A DNA stretch of 64,000 bases from NCBI GenBank assembly GCA_023105745.1, contig JALGQZ010000009.1:34586409-34650408 (forward strand). Direction: 5' to 3'. Below the pieces are notes generated by a model. It did not search any database, was not told the DNA's origin, and worked only from the letters and a program-made list of their open reading frames with translations. The first letter of the stretch is position 1; every line of letters starts with the position of its first letter. Position numbers and translations under genes: made by a program. Shown one piece after another: positions 13,878 through 25,488 of this stretch. Source of the stretch: Austropuccinia psidii (taxonomy: Eukaryota > Basidiomycota > Pucciniomycetes > Pucciniales > Sphaerophragmiaceae).

Positions 13878-16487
13878 TGTAACAACCATCCATGTGAGCC
13901 TTAGAGGTAATTTCATATACCCAAAAGACCACAAATATAAAAAATAACATATTAATATAAATAAAATAAATTTATTTATATTATTAAAATAAAAATAAAA
14001 AATATAAATATAAAATTATATTAAAAATAAAAAAATTAATTATAATTTAAAAATAAAATTAGTTTAAATTTTGTAAATATAAAATTACATTTATACTTGA
14101 AAAATTTAAGTAAAAATGAAATTTTAACAAAATTGTGAAAAAATAAATAAATTTGGAAAAAAGTTAAATAAAATTTATTATAACTTTTTATCCAATAAAT
14201 AAACATATAAATTTTATTTCACCATTGGATTCCTCATAAAAAATCAGGTGGGGTCACCTCTGAGTGAAATTTTTGTAACTCAACTCTAAATAAGCTTAAA
14301 TTAAGTTTTTAGTATTTTCAATACAAAAGTTGAAAATCCTCAAAACCTTAATTTAATTCACACCACATGTGGTGTTAACCATCAATTTTTGTGTTAAAAT
14401 TGAGGTGTTGTGTTTAGTTTAGAAGTTATGAGGAATTAAAGTATTTTCAATTGAATTCAATTGAAATGTCAAAATGTGCGCGTGTATTACATAAGTGAAC
14501 TTTGATTTACATATGAGGTGTCAATTATTACTGTATTGTACTGTACAATTGAATTGAATTACATGTGTAAATTATAAGTATAATACATGATGAGGAATTA
14601 AAGGAAAAATAAAATTGGAAAGATTAAATTTGGGGGGGAAAAGGAACTCCAGCTCTAAGGGGGAGCTAGACCCCCAAAATCCTTGCTGACAGGCGTGGGA
14701 TGTCAAAATTCACGCAAAAGTTCATCACTTTTGGCCTGGAATTGAGTTACAGGGTCTGTGGACTCAATTGATGATGAGGTTTTGATACCAACTGGGGTAG
14801 TTTTAGCTGTTGCCAAGAAGGTAAAACTACCCTTAAGATAAAACCATCATAGTAAAAACAGTTTTAACTGGTTTCTACGTCTCTGAAACACATTCTGACG
14901 TGTTTTGAAGGCTCTAGGCCTGGTATTGCTATAGTAATGGCTGATTTAAGGGTCTAAAATGGCTAAAAATGGCTAAAAATGGCTTAAACCAGCCCTTTTT
15001 GGTCTAAACCAGGGTTCAATGATGCCATAATTGGCTTTTCTGTTGTCAGACTGTTTTCCACGACTGACAAGAGTAAATTTTACTTTTGGAGTAAGAGAAT
15101 TGATGGCTATAAAAGAATGTCTTCTTTGCCCCACTTTTCTCTTCATGTTAGAATCTTTTTCCTTTTAGTAATTAGTTTAAAACTGTTAAACCAATCAATA
15201 AAAGATTCCAACCACCCTTTTTAAATCATTTTGAACCTTTTAACCACGTGAAAAAATCATTATAATCATTGTTTGTAACTCTTATAATCATTTTTACCCC
15301 TGAACCACCCCAAAAGTGAATTAAAGCATCTTTCATCACTGTTAACTTTGTCACTTTGTTTCCAAATTCACTCTGGTCACTTTTGGGCGTGTTTTCTCTT
15401 TAATATTCTTTTTAAAGACTTTGTTCTTTAATTAATTGCTTGCAGTTCTTTGCTCAATTAATTCCAATTGAAATTGCTCTTGAAGAAATTTCTTTTGTAG
15501 CCTTAAAATATCTCTTGTAGAGTATTTTTTGGATAAATTTTTATTGTTGGTAAAACAATAAATTTTTATAATATTATTGTTTTATACTAATAAAGTTATA
15601 AACAATAAAATTGGCGTGTTTTCCCTTAAAAATAATATTTCATACTATTTTTAACTGAATTTTACCTTATACAAATTTTGAGGACAGGAAAAGTACTTGA
15701 TTTTTAATCAAAGTTTCATATCCACACCTTACAATCCATCAGGGGTAAGGGTTTCATTCATACACCCACTCAAACACCCCAAATCAGCAAATCCAGTATC
15801 TGCATCAGCATTCAATTTCAGCAATCTTCATTCTGAAACATGCATACAGTCTGGTACCTCAATACAGCCTGCCAGTACCTGTACAGACTGGATTCACCCA
15901 ATACAGCTTCAATACACCAACTTGAAACTGTATGATCACTTCAATACACCACACCTCTTGTACAGGTTCTGTACAGCCATACAGGACCTGTATTGGCCAG
16001 ACTCAATTCAATCATCAAATATTCTCATGAAAATTCTTCCTCTGGATCAGGGCTGGTGATTCTCACATATACCAGCCCCTCTTTCTCCCCCCTGGGGACT
16101 TTTCCCCAGTTAATTAATTTAGTTTATTTATTATTTTATAATTATTCTTATCCTTATTTTTTTGGGTATTATAATTATTTAATTCTAAGTTAGTCTTTGC
16201 ATTTTCTCTCTTCGCCTGTACAGTATGAGTTGGGTGGCCATATCCTTATTAACCCTTCTCTTTCCATTCTAACAGGTTGAAACAGTGGACTTGGACTTGT
16301 TTGTGGTTGGCTCTTCTATTCTTACTCTTATTTCTTTGTTGCTGCTTTTTCTTATATTTATTCTTTTAGTAATTCATCCTTCACACTCTTAAGTGTATCC
16401 ATTCTTATCTTATCTTTGAGCCCTCCATAAGTGAGTCCCAGTTTACTGAGTGCCAGGCCCTCTTCACTTCGAAGAGCCCCTGTGACA
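13878..16487. mobile_element. Family-3 solo LTR (TGTAACA...TGTGACA)
   Basis: It starts TGTAACAACC, ends CCCCTGTGACA, and is flanked by a perfect 5-bp duplication GATAA (13873-13877 and 16488-16492). Removing the nested family-2 LTR and its duplicated 5-mer leaves about 764 bp. It is unlike families 1 and 2 inside. No coding region is seen and its orientation cannot be fixed from the ends alone. Its owner family is not otherwise in the window. Confidence 0.85.
13893..15733 (+). mobile_element. Family-2 solo LTR nested in the family-3 LTR
   Basis: 1841 bp, TGTGAGCCTTAGAGG to CACACCTTACA, flanked by a perfect duplication ATCCA (13888-13892 and 15734-15738). It is homologous in reverse orientation to 7158-8991 and 32294-34088. 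This is the third nesting level: family 2 in family 3 in the family-1 LTR of element B. Confidence 0.93.
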
Positions 16488-16743
16488 GATAATTATATAT
16501 TAAAATAGCTTTATTATTTTAATACAAGAAGTTTTTATTATTAAATTCTTCTTGTAATTGATTCTTGTAGACAATTACTGCTCACTGTTATAATCACTAG
16601 TAGTGTATAACATGTGAAAGAAATAATTCTTTAATTATTTAATTGTGGTTATAATAATATTATATTATTATATTTCGTAAGAACAGACATACTACTGTTG
16701 ATTAATAGTAATATTATCATCAGTTTCATAGTCACATCTTACA

Positions 16744-17404
16744 TTTGGGGGCCTGGCCGTGATTTTAACCATAGACTTGGCTTTAATCATCTTCTACACT
16801 TCATTTTAAACTACCATACCTACCAATATCTCATATTTGGAGGTTTTGGCGTGTTTTTGAACCTTTTTGCAAATAATTAATATATTTTTAAGTTCCAAAA
16901 TATATTGATTTAATAATTTTTTCTTTCATTTTAAAGTTAAAATAATTTTTATTTTTGAAACTGTCTTAAAATCTTTTTCATTGAGGAATTTGGTTTAATC
17001 TTATACTGTTTTTACACGTGGCTTTTTCACATCCAAAAACTTATAAAATTATTCTTTGAGTTACTCTGAATTAATTTTCATTCAAAATCTTAAATTTTAA
17101 TTTTTTTTCTTTAAAAAGGATAATTTTTTCAATGTTAAAAAATATAAAACTTATAAAAAAATCTTTAAAAATATTTTTTCTCTTTTATAAATTTTTTTAG
17201 TGTCTTTAATCAAATACTGTGCAGCTGGCAACAGACTCAGTAAGAGATATATCACTAGTCCAGAATCTTTAAAAGCAGAATCTGAAGACAGTATTGAGGT
17301 GCAAATTGCTAAAAGAGGCACCTTATTCAACTCAGAAAAAGCTAAATTACCACCAAAAGGTGTGTATTTTATCTTATATTTTCACCTTTTATCCTTAAAT
17401 TGAC
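16744..17404 (+). other. Leader of element B: primer-binding region and upstream conserved ORF
   Basis: It starts TTTGGGGGCCTGGCC, the conserved primer-site-like block. The region is AT-rich. A 67-codon ORF at 17200-17403, rich in S and E, is recognisable in element A at about 2331-2500. It is preceded by a pyrimidine-rich TTTTTTTAG and followed by AAAAGGTGTGTA, which look like splice acceptor and donor. It may be a small upstream ORF or an exon spliced to gag. Confidence 0.5.
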
Positions 17405-18829
17405 GTGAAAATGGTGCATACCAGAAATGGAAGCAACTATTCAGTCCAACCAGATGGAGGTGGAAGAGGCAAGACCAAATCCAGAAGTACCAAGTCTTCC
17501 ACAAGAAAGACACATTTGGAGGATGCCAGAGTTGCCCCCCATTCCCCAAGGTCTGTACCAACAGATTTTGACGTGAATTCTGAGCTTGAACTAATTTATG
17601 ACAATATTTCCAGGGCTGAACCATTTTCAAGTGGCAGCAATAGAAATATATCAGAGCCAATACAGAAATTGGTTCAGAGCAGCCAAAGAGGAGGAGTGGG
17701 AAATCTGCCCAAGCCTTTGGCAGGGGGCCATGAACTCCTACTTACACATCAAGAGCTTTGTGGGTCAGGAGAAGACCATAGAACTCTTAGGAGGTTGGAG
17801 CCCCCTGTCTTGCAAAGACAAGGTCAAAAAGATAAAGAATTGGTTGAAGAACCAAAGTCTTTTATCCATAGACCAGAAGAAAGAGTTGGAAATGACTCCA
17901 GCTTTGGAGACAGAAGCCCCAGTGGCATCTACCAGCTCCAAACCAGCTCCAGACATGTCCAAAGACAAGCCCAAAGGACCTCAGAAGAAGCAGAGAGGTC
18001 CCAAGAACCATCAAGGAAAGGGCAAAGGCAAAACCAATTGGCACAGACCTTAACCACAGGGGTACAGGATCCCAAAATTGGAGCCTTCAGCTGTGGACAG
18101 TGTGTTCAATATGGCCAGAACACTCATGGAATTCACAGCCAAGGAGCAGGAAAGGATGAACAGGACTTTTCCACACAAATAACTGATGTACAAAGAAGCA
18201 TTAATGTAGAAATTGGCAAACTTGATTCAAAGTTAAAGCAAATTACATCAGACATAATTGAGTTAAAGAAAAATGACAAGAAACATTCTGAATGGCATCA
18301 ATTGACAACTGTCACCCTTGAGTCGATTGGCAATACTTGTGAAAGAATTGAGAACCAATGTCAAGCTCAGAATAATGACATAGAAGATCTTTCCAATCTT
18401 AAAATGAATGATAGACTTAAAACTCTTGAAGACCATGTCTTACAAATAGTTGAGAATACCAATCAATTTGCTATACATTTAGCAAAAAGTGACAGTGAAA
18501 GGCAGAAGCTGAAGAATGAAATAATTGCAAGTGTGGAACAAATTCATAAGAATCATGAACCACATATGCCCAGACATTCTACACCTTTAACTGAAGAAAA
18601 ACTTTCTGTGAAGGAAAGTTTGACCCCATTCTTAGGTGAAAATACCTACTCTACAAGAGATATTCCCAAAATAGAAGAATGGCCAACATTCTCTGGTGAA
18701 GGAGAATACAACCATGTTGAATTCATCAGGACTATTGATATGCTACAAGAGGACTTCAATATACCTGATGAGATCATAGTGGGGAAATTACATCGTTTGT
18801 TTACCAGAACTGCAAAGAAATGGTATTAG
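17405..18829 (+). CDS. gag: Gag N-terminal part of element B
   Basis: An open frame of 474 codons starting MKMVHTRNG; the second ATG at 17411 matches the start in element A. The first ~200 residues are basic and low in complexity. A coiled-coil-like stretch of regularly spaced hydrophobics (about residues 240-370) is followed by the capsid-type segment MPRHSTPL...EEWPTFSGEGEYNHVEFIRTI. The frame ends at TAG (18827-18829). Element A reads TAC (Tyr) there and the frame continues directly at 18833, so this is a nonsense mutation in a longer Gag-Pol and not the natural end of Gag. The product would assemble the virus-like particle. Confidence 0.85.
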   Translation: MKMVHTRNGSNYSVQPDGGGRGKTKSRSTKSSTRKTHLEDARVAPHSPRSVPTDFDVNSELELIYDNISRAEPFSSGSNRNISEPIQKLVQSSQRGGVGNLPKPLAGGHELLLTHQELCGSGEDHRTLRRLEPPVLQRQGQKDKELVEEPKSFIHRPEERVGNDSSFGDRSPSGIYQLQTSSRHVQRQAQRTSEEAERSQEPSRKGQRQNQLAQTLTTGVQDPKIGAFSCGQCVQYGQNTHGIHSQGAGKDEQDFSTQITDVQRSINVEIGKLDSKLKQITSDIIELKKNDKKHSEWHQLTTVTLESIGNTCERIENQCQAQNNDIEDLSNLKMNDRLKTLEDHVLQIVENTNQFAIHLAKSDSERQKLKNEIIASVEQIHKNHEPHMPRHSTPLTEEKLSVKESLTPFLGENTYSTRDIPKIEEWPTFSGEGEYNHVEFIRTIDMLQEDFNIPDEIIVGKLHRLFTRTAKKWY

Positions 18830-18832
18830 AAA

Positions 18833-21238
18833 ATGAGGATTGATCATGGTAAACATGACTGGTCTTGGTGGAAATCTGAAGTGATTACCAAATGGGCCAA
18901 CAATTCTTGGAGGTTTAAAACGGCAAATTCTTTTGAAAGTTCCAATTTTAACTCAGAAAAAGATAAACCACTTACTTGGTTCCTCAAACAAAAAGACAGA
19001 TTATCTGCTTTACACCCAGATATGTCTGACACTATGATTAATATGAAAATATTAAGGAAGTGTGGAGGAGAACTGGAACAGGCCATCAAAAGCAGATGTG
19101 TAGAGCCCTGTTCAACAGAGGACTACATTAATGCTATCGAAGATATCATTACCAGAACAAGAATTGGTAAGACTTGGATTAAAAACCCAATAGAGTCAAA
19201 AATGGTCCCAAAGATTCCTAGAGAGGACAAAAGACCAGAAAGACCTGTCTTAAAGTGTCATAAATGTGGAAGTACTTCACATTTAGCCAACACTTGTCCT
19301 AAGAAGACAAAAATAAATGAAGTCCAAGTCATTGAAGAAATTCAGTGTACTGAAGAGAAAGAAGAGTCTGATCAAGATTCTGCAGTCTCTGAAGATACAC
19401 CAGTGGAGGACTATCCCATTGAAAACATTTCAGCTTTATTTGAGGTTACAGAAGTCCATACCCACTTGCCACAGTACAGTGAGGATTGCTGCAACCTGAG
19501 CAATATCCAAGATGCCAGAATGTGTAAAACAAAACCTGCTAGAGGAAAAGGTTATACTGCTGGGGCATCCTGTATCACATCAGTTCTGATGAGTGATATT
19601 GAAGCCAAAGTAAATTTGGATACCGGGGCTTTCTGCACTTGTGTGGGCAAAGATTATCTCCAAATTATACTTCCAGAATGGAAAAACCATCTTTTACCAA
19701 TAGAAGGTGTACAATTTAGTAGTGCTAGTAACAAGATGTACCCATTAGGCATATTAGACACTAATATTGTGTTCCCACATCCTTCAGGAAGTGTGAGAAT
19801 GAAAAATGAGAATGTGGTAATGGATAATTGCACATCTCAGCAAATCATTCTTGGAAATGACTACTTGAATATTTATGGTATTGATATCAATAACCTTAAA
19901 GACAGATATTTCACAATTGGAGATAACAAGAGACAAAAATTTGTTTTTTCCAATTTGCCAAAACAAATATCTGTGGTATCTTCTGTCAAAGATACTTACA
20001 AAGAGGAATTTGTGTCTAATCAACTTGTTGAAGCACAAATTAATCCATCATTCTCACTAAAGATGAGGATTGAACTTATTGATGTGTTATACACATACAA
20101 TGATGCATTTGAATCTGAGAATGAACCATTAGGTGCTATAAGAGGACATGAAATTGTTATTACTCTTAATATTGACAGACCATATCCTCCAGTACTTAGA
20201 AGACCAGCTTATCCAGCCAGTCCCAGAGCTAGAGAAGCCTTGGGAAAACACCTCCAGGAGTTAATTCAACTTGGTTTACCAAGAAAAGTAGGCCCTAATG
20301 AGGAAGTTGAAGTGACAACACCTGTTATTATTGCTTGGCATAATGATAAGTCAAGAATGGTTGGAGATTTCAGGGAATTAAATACCTACATAGTTCCAGA
20401 TAGGTATCCAATCCCTAGGATACAAGAAACCTTGACTCAATTGTCTAAAGCCAAGTGGATAACAGCAATGGATGCATTGAAAGGTTTTCATCAAAATGTT
20501 TTGACACCTAAAGCTAGGAAACTACTTAGAATTATCACTCACTGTGGTATTTATGAGTATCTTAGAATGCCATTTGGCATTAAAAATGCTCCCTCCCATT
20601 ATCAAAGGATGATGAATACCATCTTCCCTACAGAATCGTCTGAAGGATGGCTTATCATTTATATTGATGATATTATCATATGTTCTGATTCTTGGTCCTT
20701 ACACCTTGAAAGACTTGCAAGAGTACTTCATAAAGTTGCAGAAGTGAATATGAAAATTTCACTTAAGAAATGCAATTTTGGCTTTGAAGAACTCAAAGCA
20801 TTAGGACATATTGTTTCTGGTTTAAGCTTGGGTATTGAAAAAAACAAAGTAGCAGCAGTGTTACTTAAACCAATACCCCAGAATAAAAAAGAAATGATGT
20901 CTTTTCTTGGCTTTGCCAGTTACTATAGGCAACACTTGAAAGAATTTGCAATTCTAGCCAAGTCACTTTATACAATCTGTGATCAACAGACTGTATTTGA
21001 GATGACACAGGAGAGAATTGAAGCTTATGAGAAGATAAGGATAGCTCTTACAGAAGAACCTTTACTACTCATGCCTTACTGGAATATTCCTTTTAAATTG
21101 TACATTGATGCATGTGGAGATGGATTAGGGGCAGCCCTACATCAAGTCCAAATTGTTGATGACAAACCTACAGAAGGACCAGTTTGCTACATCTCAAGGC
21201 AGATTAAACCAACTGAAGCCAGATATGGTGCAAGCTAA
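18833..21238 (+). CDS. pol: Gag C-terminus, protease, reverse transcriptase and RNase H of element B
   Basis: 801 codons in the frame of the preceding gag. The order is capsid remainder ([17 protein letters not shown]), a CCHC nucleic-acid-binding knuckle ([14 protein letters not shown], about residue 140), and an aspartic protease with DTGAFCT (about residue 265) and ILGNDYL. The reverse transcriptase follows, with the fingers segment [23 protein letters not shown] and catalytic YIDD (about residue 613). RNase H starts with [15 protein letters not shown]. It ends at TAA (21236-21238) in front of [12 protein letters not shown]. Element A has a sense codon (AAA) there, so this is a second nonsense mutation, plausibly CAA to TAA. 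The catalytic residues I can check are present. Confidence 0.9.
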   Translation: MRIDHGKHDWSWWKSEVITKWANNSWRFKTANSFESSNFNSEKDKPLTWFLKQKDRLSALHPDMSDTMINMKILRKCGGELEQAIKSRCVEPCSTEDYINAIEDIITRTRIGKTWIKNPIESKMVPKIPREDKRPERPVLKCHKCGSTSHLANTCPKKTKINEVQVIEEIQCTEEKEESDQDSAVSEDTPVEDYPIENISALFEVTEVHTHLPQYSEDCCNLSNIQDARMCKTKPARGKGYTAGASCITSVLMSDIEAKVNLDTGAFCTCVGKDYLQIILPEWKNHLLPIEGVQFSSASNKMYPLGILDTNIVFPHPSGSVRMKNENVVMDNCTSQQIILGNDYLNIYGIDINNLKDRYFTIGDNKRQKFVFSNLPKQISVVSSVKDTYKEEFVSNQLVEAQINPSFSLKMRIELIDVLYTYNDAFESENEPLGAIRGHEIVITLNIDRPYPPVLRRPAYPASPRAREALGKHLQELIQLGLPRKVGPNEEVEVTTPVIIAWHNDKSRMVGDFRELNTYIVPDRYPIPRIQETLTQLSKAKWITAMDALKGFHQNVLTPKARKLLRIITHCGIYEYLRMPFGIKNAPSHYQRMMNTIFPTESSEGWLIIYIDDIIICSDSWSLHLERLARVLHKVAEVNMKISLKKCNFGFEELKALGHIVSGLSLGIEKNKVAAVLLKPIPQNKKEMMSFLGFASYYRQHLKEFAILAKSLYTICDQQTVFEMTQERIEAYEKIRIALTEEPLLLMPYWNIPFKLYIDACGDGLGAALHQVQIVDDKPTEGPVCYISRQIKPTEARYGAS

Positions 21239-22142
21239 ATGGAGTGGTTATGTTTGGTATGGGCACTTGAGAAATTACACTATTATCTTGATGGCAGTGT
21301 TTTTGAGGTGATAAATGACTTTAATGCCATGAAATCACTTCTTAACATGAAAACTCCCAACAAACATATGTTTAGATGGCAAATAGCCATTCAAGAATAT
21401 AGAGGAAACATGACTATAGCTCATAAAGCAGGAAAAATTCACAAGAATGCTGATGGACTTAGTAGGTGGGCATTAGCCGAAACTCCTGATAACCCAGCTT
21501 ATGTACCTTTGGAAGCAGAAACACAGATTCCAATTGAGGGCATTAACATAACTGATATTGGGACTGAATTCTTTGAAGAAGTCAGAGAATCTTATAAGCA
21601 AGACAAGAATTGCCATATCTTGACTTCTTTATTAGAAAAAGACTGCAAAGATACATCTTTGGTCAATGCACTAGATGAAGTTTGGAAAAATTCCTATTCT
21701 GAAGGAAGATTTCACTTGTTTGATGGAATCATTTACCATAGAACAAAACATTCTTGTGTAATGACAGTGTGTAGTAGATTACTTATCAATACCATTCTTC
21801 ATGAATGCCATGATAGCATTTACTCTGGACACCTGTCAAAAGACAGAACACTTGAAAAAGTGAAGAACTGTGCATGGTGGCCAACTTGGAGAAAAGAAAC
21901 CATTTAATACTGCCATACCTGTGATAGATGCCAGAAAGCAAACAGGAGTACAGGCAAGAAATTTGGACTTATGATCCATATTCAAGAACCAAAATCCCCT
22001 TGTGAACTTGTTCACATGGATTGGGTCACAGCACTTCCTCCAAGTGGTGACAAAGTTATAATGCTTGTTTAGTCATTGTAGACAGATATAGCAAAACTGC
22101 CATATTCTTACCATGTCATAAAGATGACACTGCTATGGATAC
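21239..22142 (+). pseudogene. RNase H end and integrase N-terminus of element B, interrupted
   Basis: This continues the pol frame: RNase H residues in [14 protein letters not shown] and KNADGLSR, then the integrase zinc-binding HHCC region (HECHDS...GHLSKD...CHTCDRC). A TAA at 21905-21907 replaces the GAA of element A, a third nonsense mutation. A one-base deletion in GGTGACAAAG (near 22050) shifts the integrase core that follows. The stretch stops at the GATAC sequence at 22138-22142, where a family-2 LTR fragment begins. Confidence 0.85.
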
Positions 22143-22688
22143 TGTAAGGTGTGGATATGGAAATTTGATTAAAAATGAAGTACTTTTCCTGTCCTCAAAA
22201 TTTATTTAAGGTAAAACTCAATTAAAAATAGTAAGAAATATTATTTTTAAGAGAAAACACGCCAATTTTATTGTTTATAACTTTATTAGTATAAAACAAT
22301 AAGCTTATAAAGACTTATTGTTTTACCAACAATAAAAACTTATCCAAAAATACTCTACAAGATATATTTAAGGCTACAGAAGAAATTTCTTCAAAAGCAA
22401 TTTCAATTGGAATCAATTGAGGAAAGAAATGCAAGCAATTAATTAATGAACAAAATCTTTAAAAAGAATATTAAAGAGAAAACACGTTCAAAAGTGACCA
22501 GAGTGAATTTGGAAACAAAGTGACAAAGTTTACAGTGATTAAAGATGCTTTAATTCACTTTTGGGGTGGTTCAGGGGTAAAAATGATTATAAGAGTTACA
22601 AACAATGATTATAATGAGTTTTTTCACGTGGTTAAAAGGTTTAAAATGATTTAAAAAAGGTGGTTGGAATCTTTTATTGCTTGGTTTA
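22143..22688 (-). repeat. Family-2 LTR fragment inside the integrase of element B
   Basis: It begins TGTAAGGTGTGG exactly where the solo LTR of element A begins (after the same GATAC) and is nearly identical to 7158-7700, sharing variants absent from the other family-2 LTRs. After about 546 bp it breaks off at TTGGTTTA and the sequence returns to pol at a point about 400 bp upstream of the insertion. There is no second duplication, so this is a rearranged remnant. Confidence 0.85.
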
Positions 22689-23610
22689 AAACATTCTTGT
22701 GTAATGACACTGTGTAGTAGATTACTTATCAATACCATTCTTCATGAATGCCATGATAGCATTTACTCTGGACACCTGTCAAAAGACAGAACACTTGAAA
22801 AAGTGAAGAACTGTGCATGGTGGCCATCTTGGAGAAAAGAAACCATTTAATACTGCCATACCTGTGATAGATGCCAGAAAGAAAACAGGAGTACAGGCAA
22901 GAAATTTGGACTTATGATCCATATTCAAGAACCAAAATCCCCTTGGGAAGTTGTTCACATGGATTGGGTCACAGCACTTCCTCCAAGTGGTGACAAAAGT
23001 TATAATGCTTGTTTAGTCATTGTAGACAGATATAGCAAAACTGCCATATTCTTACCATGTCATAAAGATGACACTGCTATGGATACAGCTCTTCTTTTAT
23101 GGAATAGAGTTATTTCTCATACAGGATTATTTAAGAATATCATAAGTGACAGAGATCCCAAATTCACATCTGCACTTTGGACAAATCTTCATAGATTGTT
23201 TGGGACTAAGTTATCATTCTCTACAGCATATCAACCTCAAACAGATGGGCTAGCAGAGAGGATGATTCAAACTTTAGAAGACATGATCGGGAGATTCTGT
23301 GCTTATGGATTAGAATTCAAAGACTCAGATGGCTTTACCCATGATTGGTGTACTCTGATACCTGCACTAGAATTGGCATATAAGACATCAGTCCATTCTT
23401 CCACAGGACAAACTCCTGCTATGTCAGAAAAAGGATGGAATCCAAGACTACCAGCAGACACACTGAGGAAAGACTTGATTGACATTCATCCTACAGCTTC
23501 CAGCTTCAAATTAATGCTTGCTAAAGTAAAACATCATGCAAAGCAAAGTATGAATGATGCTTTTGATTATGCAAAACAGAAGTGGGACAAGAGTCACAAA
23601 GTACCAGAAT
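22689..23610 (+). CDS. Second copy of the integrase region of element B
   Basis: Starting in the [11 protein letters not shown] segment, it repeats 21745-22142 with only a few changes, including the same TAA in the HHCC region (near 22848). Unlike the first copy it then runs through the site uninterrupted. The frame from 22914 carries an integrase core with the DDE residues in HMDWVTALP, IISDRDPKFTS and GLAERMIQTLED. The frame runs on to a stop at 23627, but pol homology ends near 23610 at FKNKF, where it fuses to LTR sequence. The C-terminal integrase part and chromodomain are missing. Confidence 0.85.
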
Positions 23611-25483
23611 TTAAAAATAAATTTTGAATTATGCATAACTCATAAGTCATGCATATATCCAAAATTCAGCATTTTTGATTTCAGAAAAGATGAATAACTT
23701 TTTATTGAGTAAGTAAATCCAGGGATTTAAGGCCAGATTTGGATTCTACACAAAAATTCACCTAGGGTAGCTCCATAGAGTGAATAAGCTCAAATTAACT
23801 CTTTGAGGTGGTAAAATGGAAAATAATTCAATACCACATCATCAATACCACATAAAAGATCTGTGAAAATCTTTGTTTTTCTTAATTTCACGCCAAAATA
23901 ATGGGAAAGTGACAAATCCCATGTTACATACACACTAAGAATAGTGTTATGCATGTTTTGAGCACTTAATATCATGGTATTCTTATATGGACTTTTTGGT
24001 ACACCCATAGTGGATATCTCACTTTAAGCTTAATTTTCTATTTTGACGTGAAAAATAGGCAAGGGGGACAAAAGACATCAAAGAGAGCCAGGGTACCCAA
24101 CTTCTGAGGCCTCAGAGGCGTGGATGGCTCCAAAGCTTGGTTCCATGGCTGATATTGACCCAATTGGTAAACTAAACCTCTTTGGGAACTTGGTTACCAA
24201 GTTACAACTACTGTAAAACACCAGAAAATAGCAAATAACCTGCTATTTTGACGTGCCAAGGAGGTAAAGAGCTACTTACACTTCGGTAACCATGTCAATT
24301 ACTAATGACTTTCCATGTATAAACCCCAAAATAGTAATTAAAACCCTTTTTGGACCTGTGTCCATTGATTTACCTCATAGCAACCAGCAAAACACTGCTA
24401 TTTGCAATTCTACGTAGAAATGAGGTAAAAACTTTAAAAATTCATTAAAAATACAATTCTTAATGAATATTTCTGAAACTTTCAGGACTAATAGAGAACT
24501 GTATTATATATGGTACAACCAAAAAGAATTATGGTTTTACTAGTAGAATTCAAAGGTTTACTTACAGTCCATTTTTGACCATTCTACGTGAAACACTGAA
24601 TCTTCGAAAATTCACAGTAATTACAACCTGTGATGAAATTGGCAATAACATTGATAACTTTGCGAAATCAATGATCATTTTGGAATAAAAGAAGATTTAC
24701 AGATGTTACTCCTTTTATTCTTAACCATATTGGGGTTGGTAGTCACGTAAAAGTATCAAATAAGTAATTATGATATTGTTACATGACAAATAATGATGCA
24801 ATCAATAAACCAAAAAGGTTTATTGTTTTCTCACTCACTGGTTTTTCAGTTTGCGCCATGGCACGCCTCTGTGAGTTGTTGTTGACTTAAAAGAGGCCTC
24901 CTCTTGCTGTTTTTTCCAAATCATCTTATTATCATTTTATATCATCGTTACCAACAAGTAAGTATTAGTTACAGCTATTCTTAAGTGTTTCAATTCTTTT
25001 AGAATCATTCAGAAAGACGTGAAATCATATAATCCAACTATATATTGTTGTAATCATCTTATAAATGCATTTTGATCCTTTAAATCCACAATTCTACATC
25101 AAATCTCTCTATATTATCTTTCAATAAGCTCTTTGGAATAGTAGTGAGTGATTTATATTTAATTCTTGAAGTTTTTCTCTAAAATTAGTTTTCTTCAAGA
25201 ATTATCTTTATAATTATTCTTGCAAAAGATAATTATATATTAAAATAATTTTATTATTTTAATAAAAGAAGTTTTTATTATTAAATTCTTCTTGTAATTG
25301 ATTCTTTTAGACAATTACTGCTCGCTGTTATAATCACTAGTAGTGTATAACACGTGAAAGAAATAATTCTTTAATTATTTAATTGTGGTTATAATAATAT
25401 TATATTGTTATATTTCATAAGAACAGACATAGTACTGTTGATTAATAGTAATATTATCATCAGTTTCATAGTCACATCTTACA
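23611..25483 (+). repeat. 3' LTR of element B, missing its first 48 bp
   Basis: It aligns with the 5' LTR from 12258 onward and ends CATCTTACA at 25483, next to the duplication TGCAA. The junction with integrase has a shared TTAAAAA. The polypurine tract and LTR start are deleted, so this copy could not have primed plus-strand synthesis in its present form. Confidence 0.88.
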
Positions 25484-25488
25484 TGCAA

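Larger units (their letters stand above)
12210..16743 (+). repeat. 5' LTR of element B (family 1) with nested insertions
   Basis: It begins TGTGAGCCTTGAGG at 12210 and ends CATCTTACA at 16743. Without the family-3 LTR at 13878-16487 and its duplicated 5-mer it is 1919 bp, matching the family-1 length (1902 and 1921 bp in element A). No gene is seen. Confidence 0.9.
12210..25483 (+). mobile_element. Element B: Ty3/gypsy retrotransposon, nearly full length, rearranged
   Basis: It is flanked by a perfect 5-bp duplication TGCAA (12205-12209 and 25484-25488). The 5' LTR is at 12210-16743 (including nested LTRs), gag-pol at 17405-23610, and a 3' LTR lacking its first 48 bp at 23611-25483. It inserted into the RNase H region of minus-strand element C. 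Its reading frames are far better preserved than those of A. The 3' third is a mosaic: an LTR fragment, a repeated stretch of integrase, then a direct junction from integrase into the LTR. Confidence 0.92.

Noticed and set aside
18827..18829. TAG as a programmed Gag-Pol readthrough stop
   Set aside because: It lies inside the capsid-type region well before the CCHC knuckle, and element A has a Tyr codon there.
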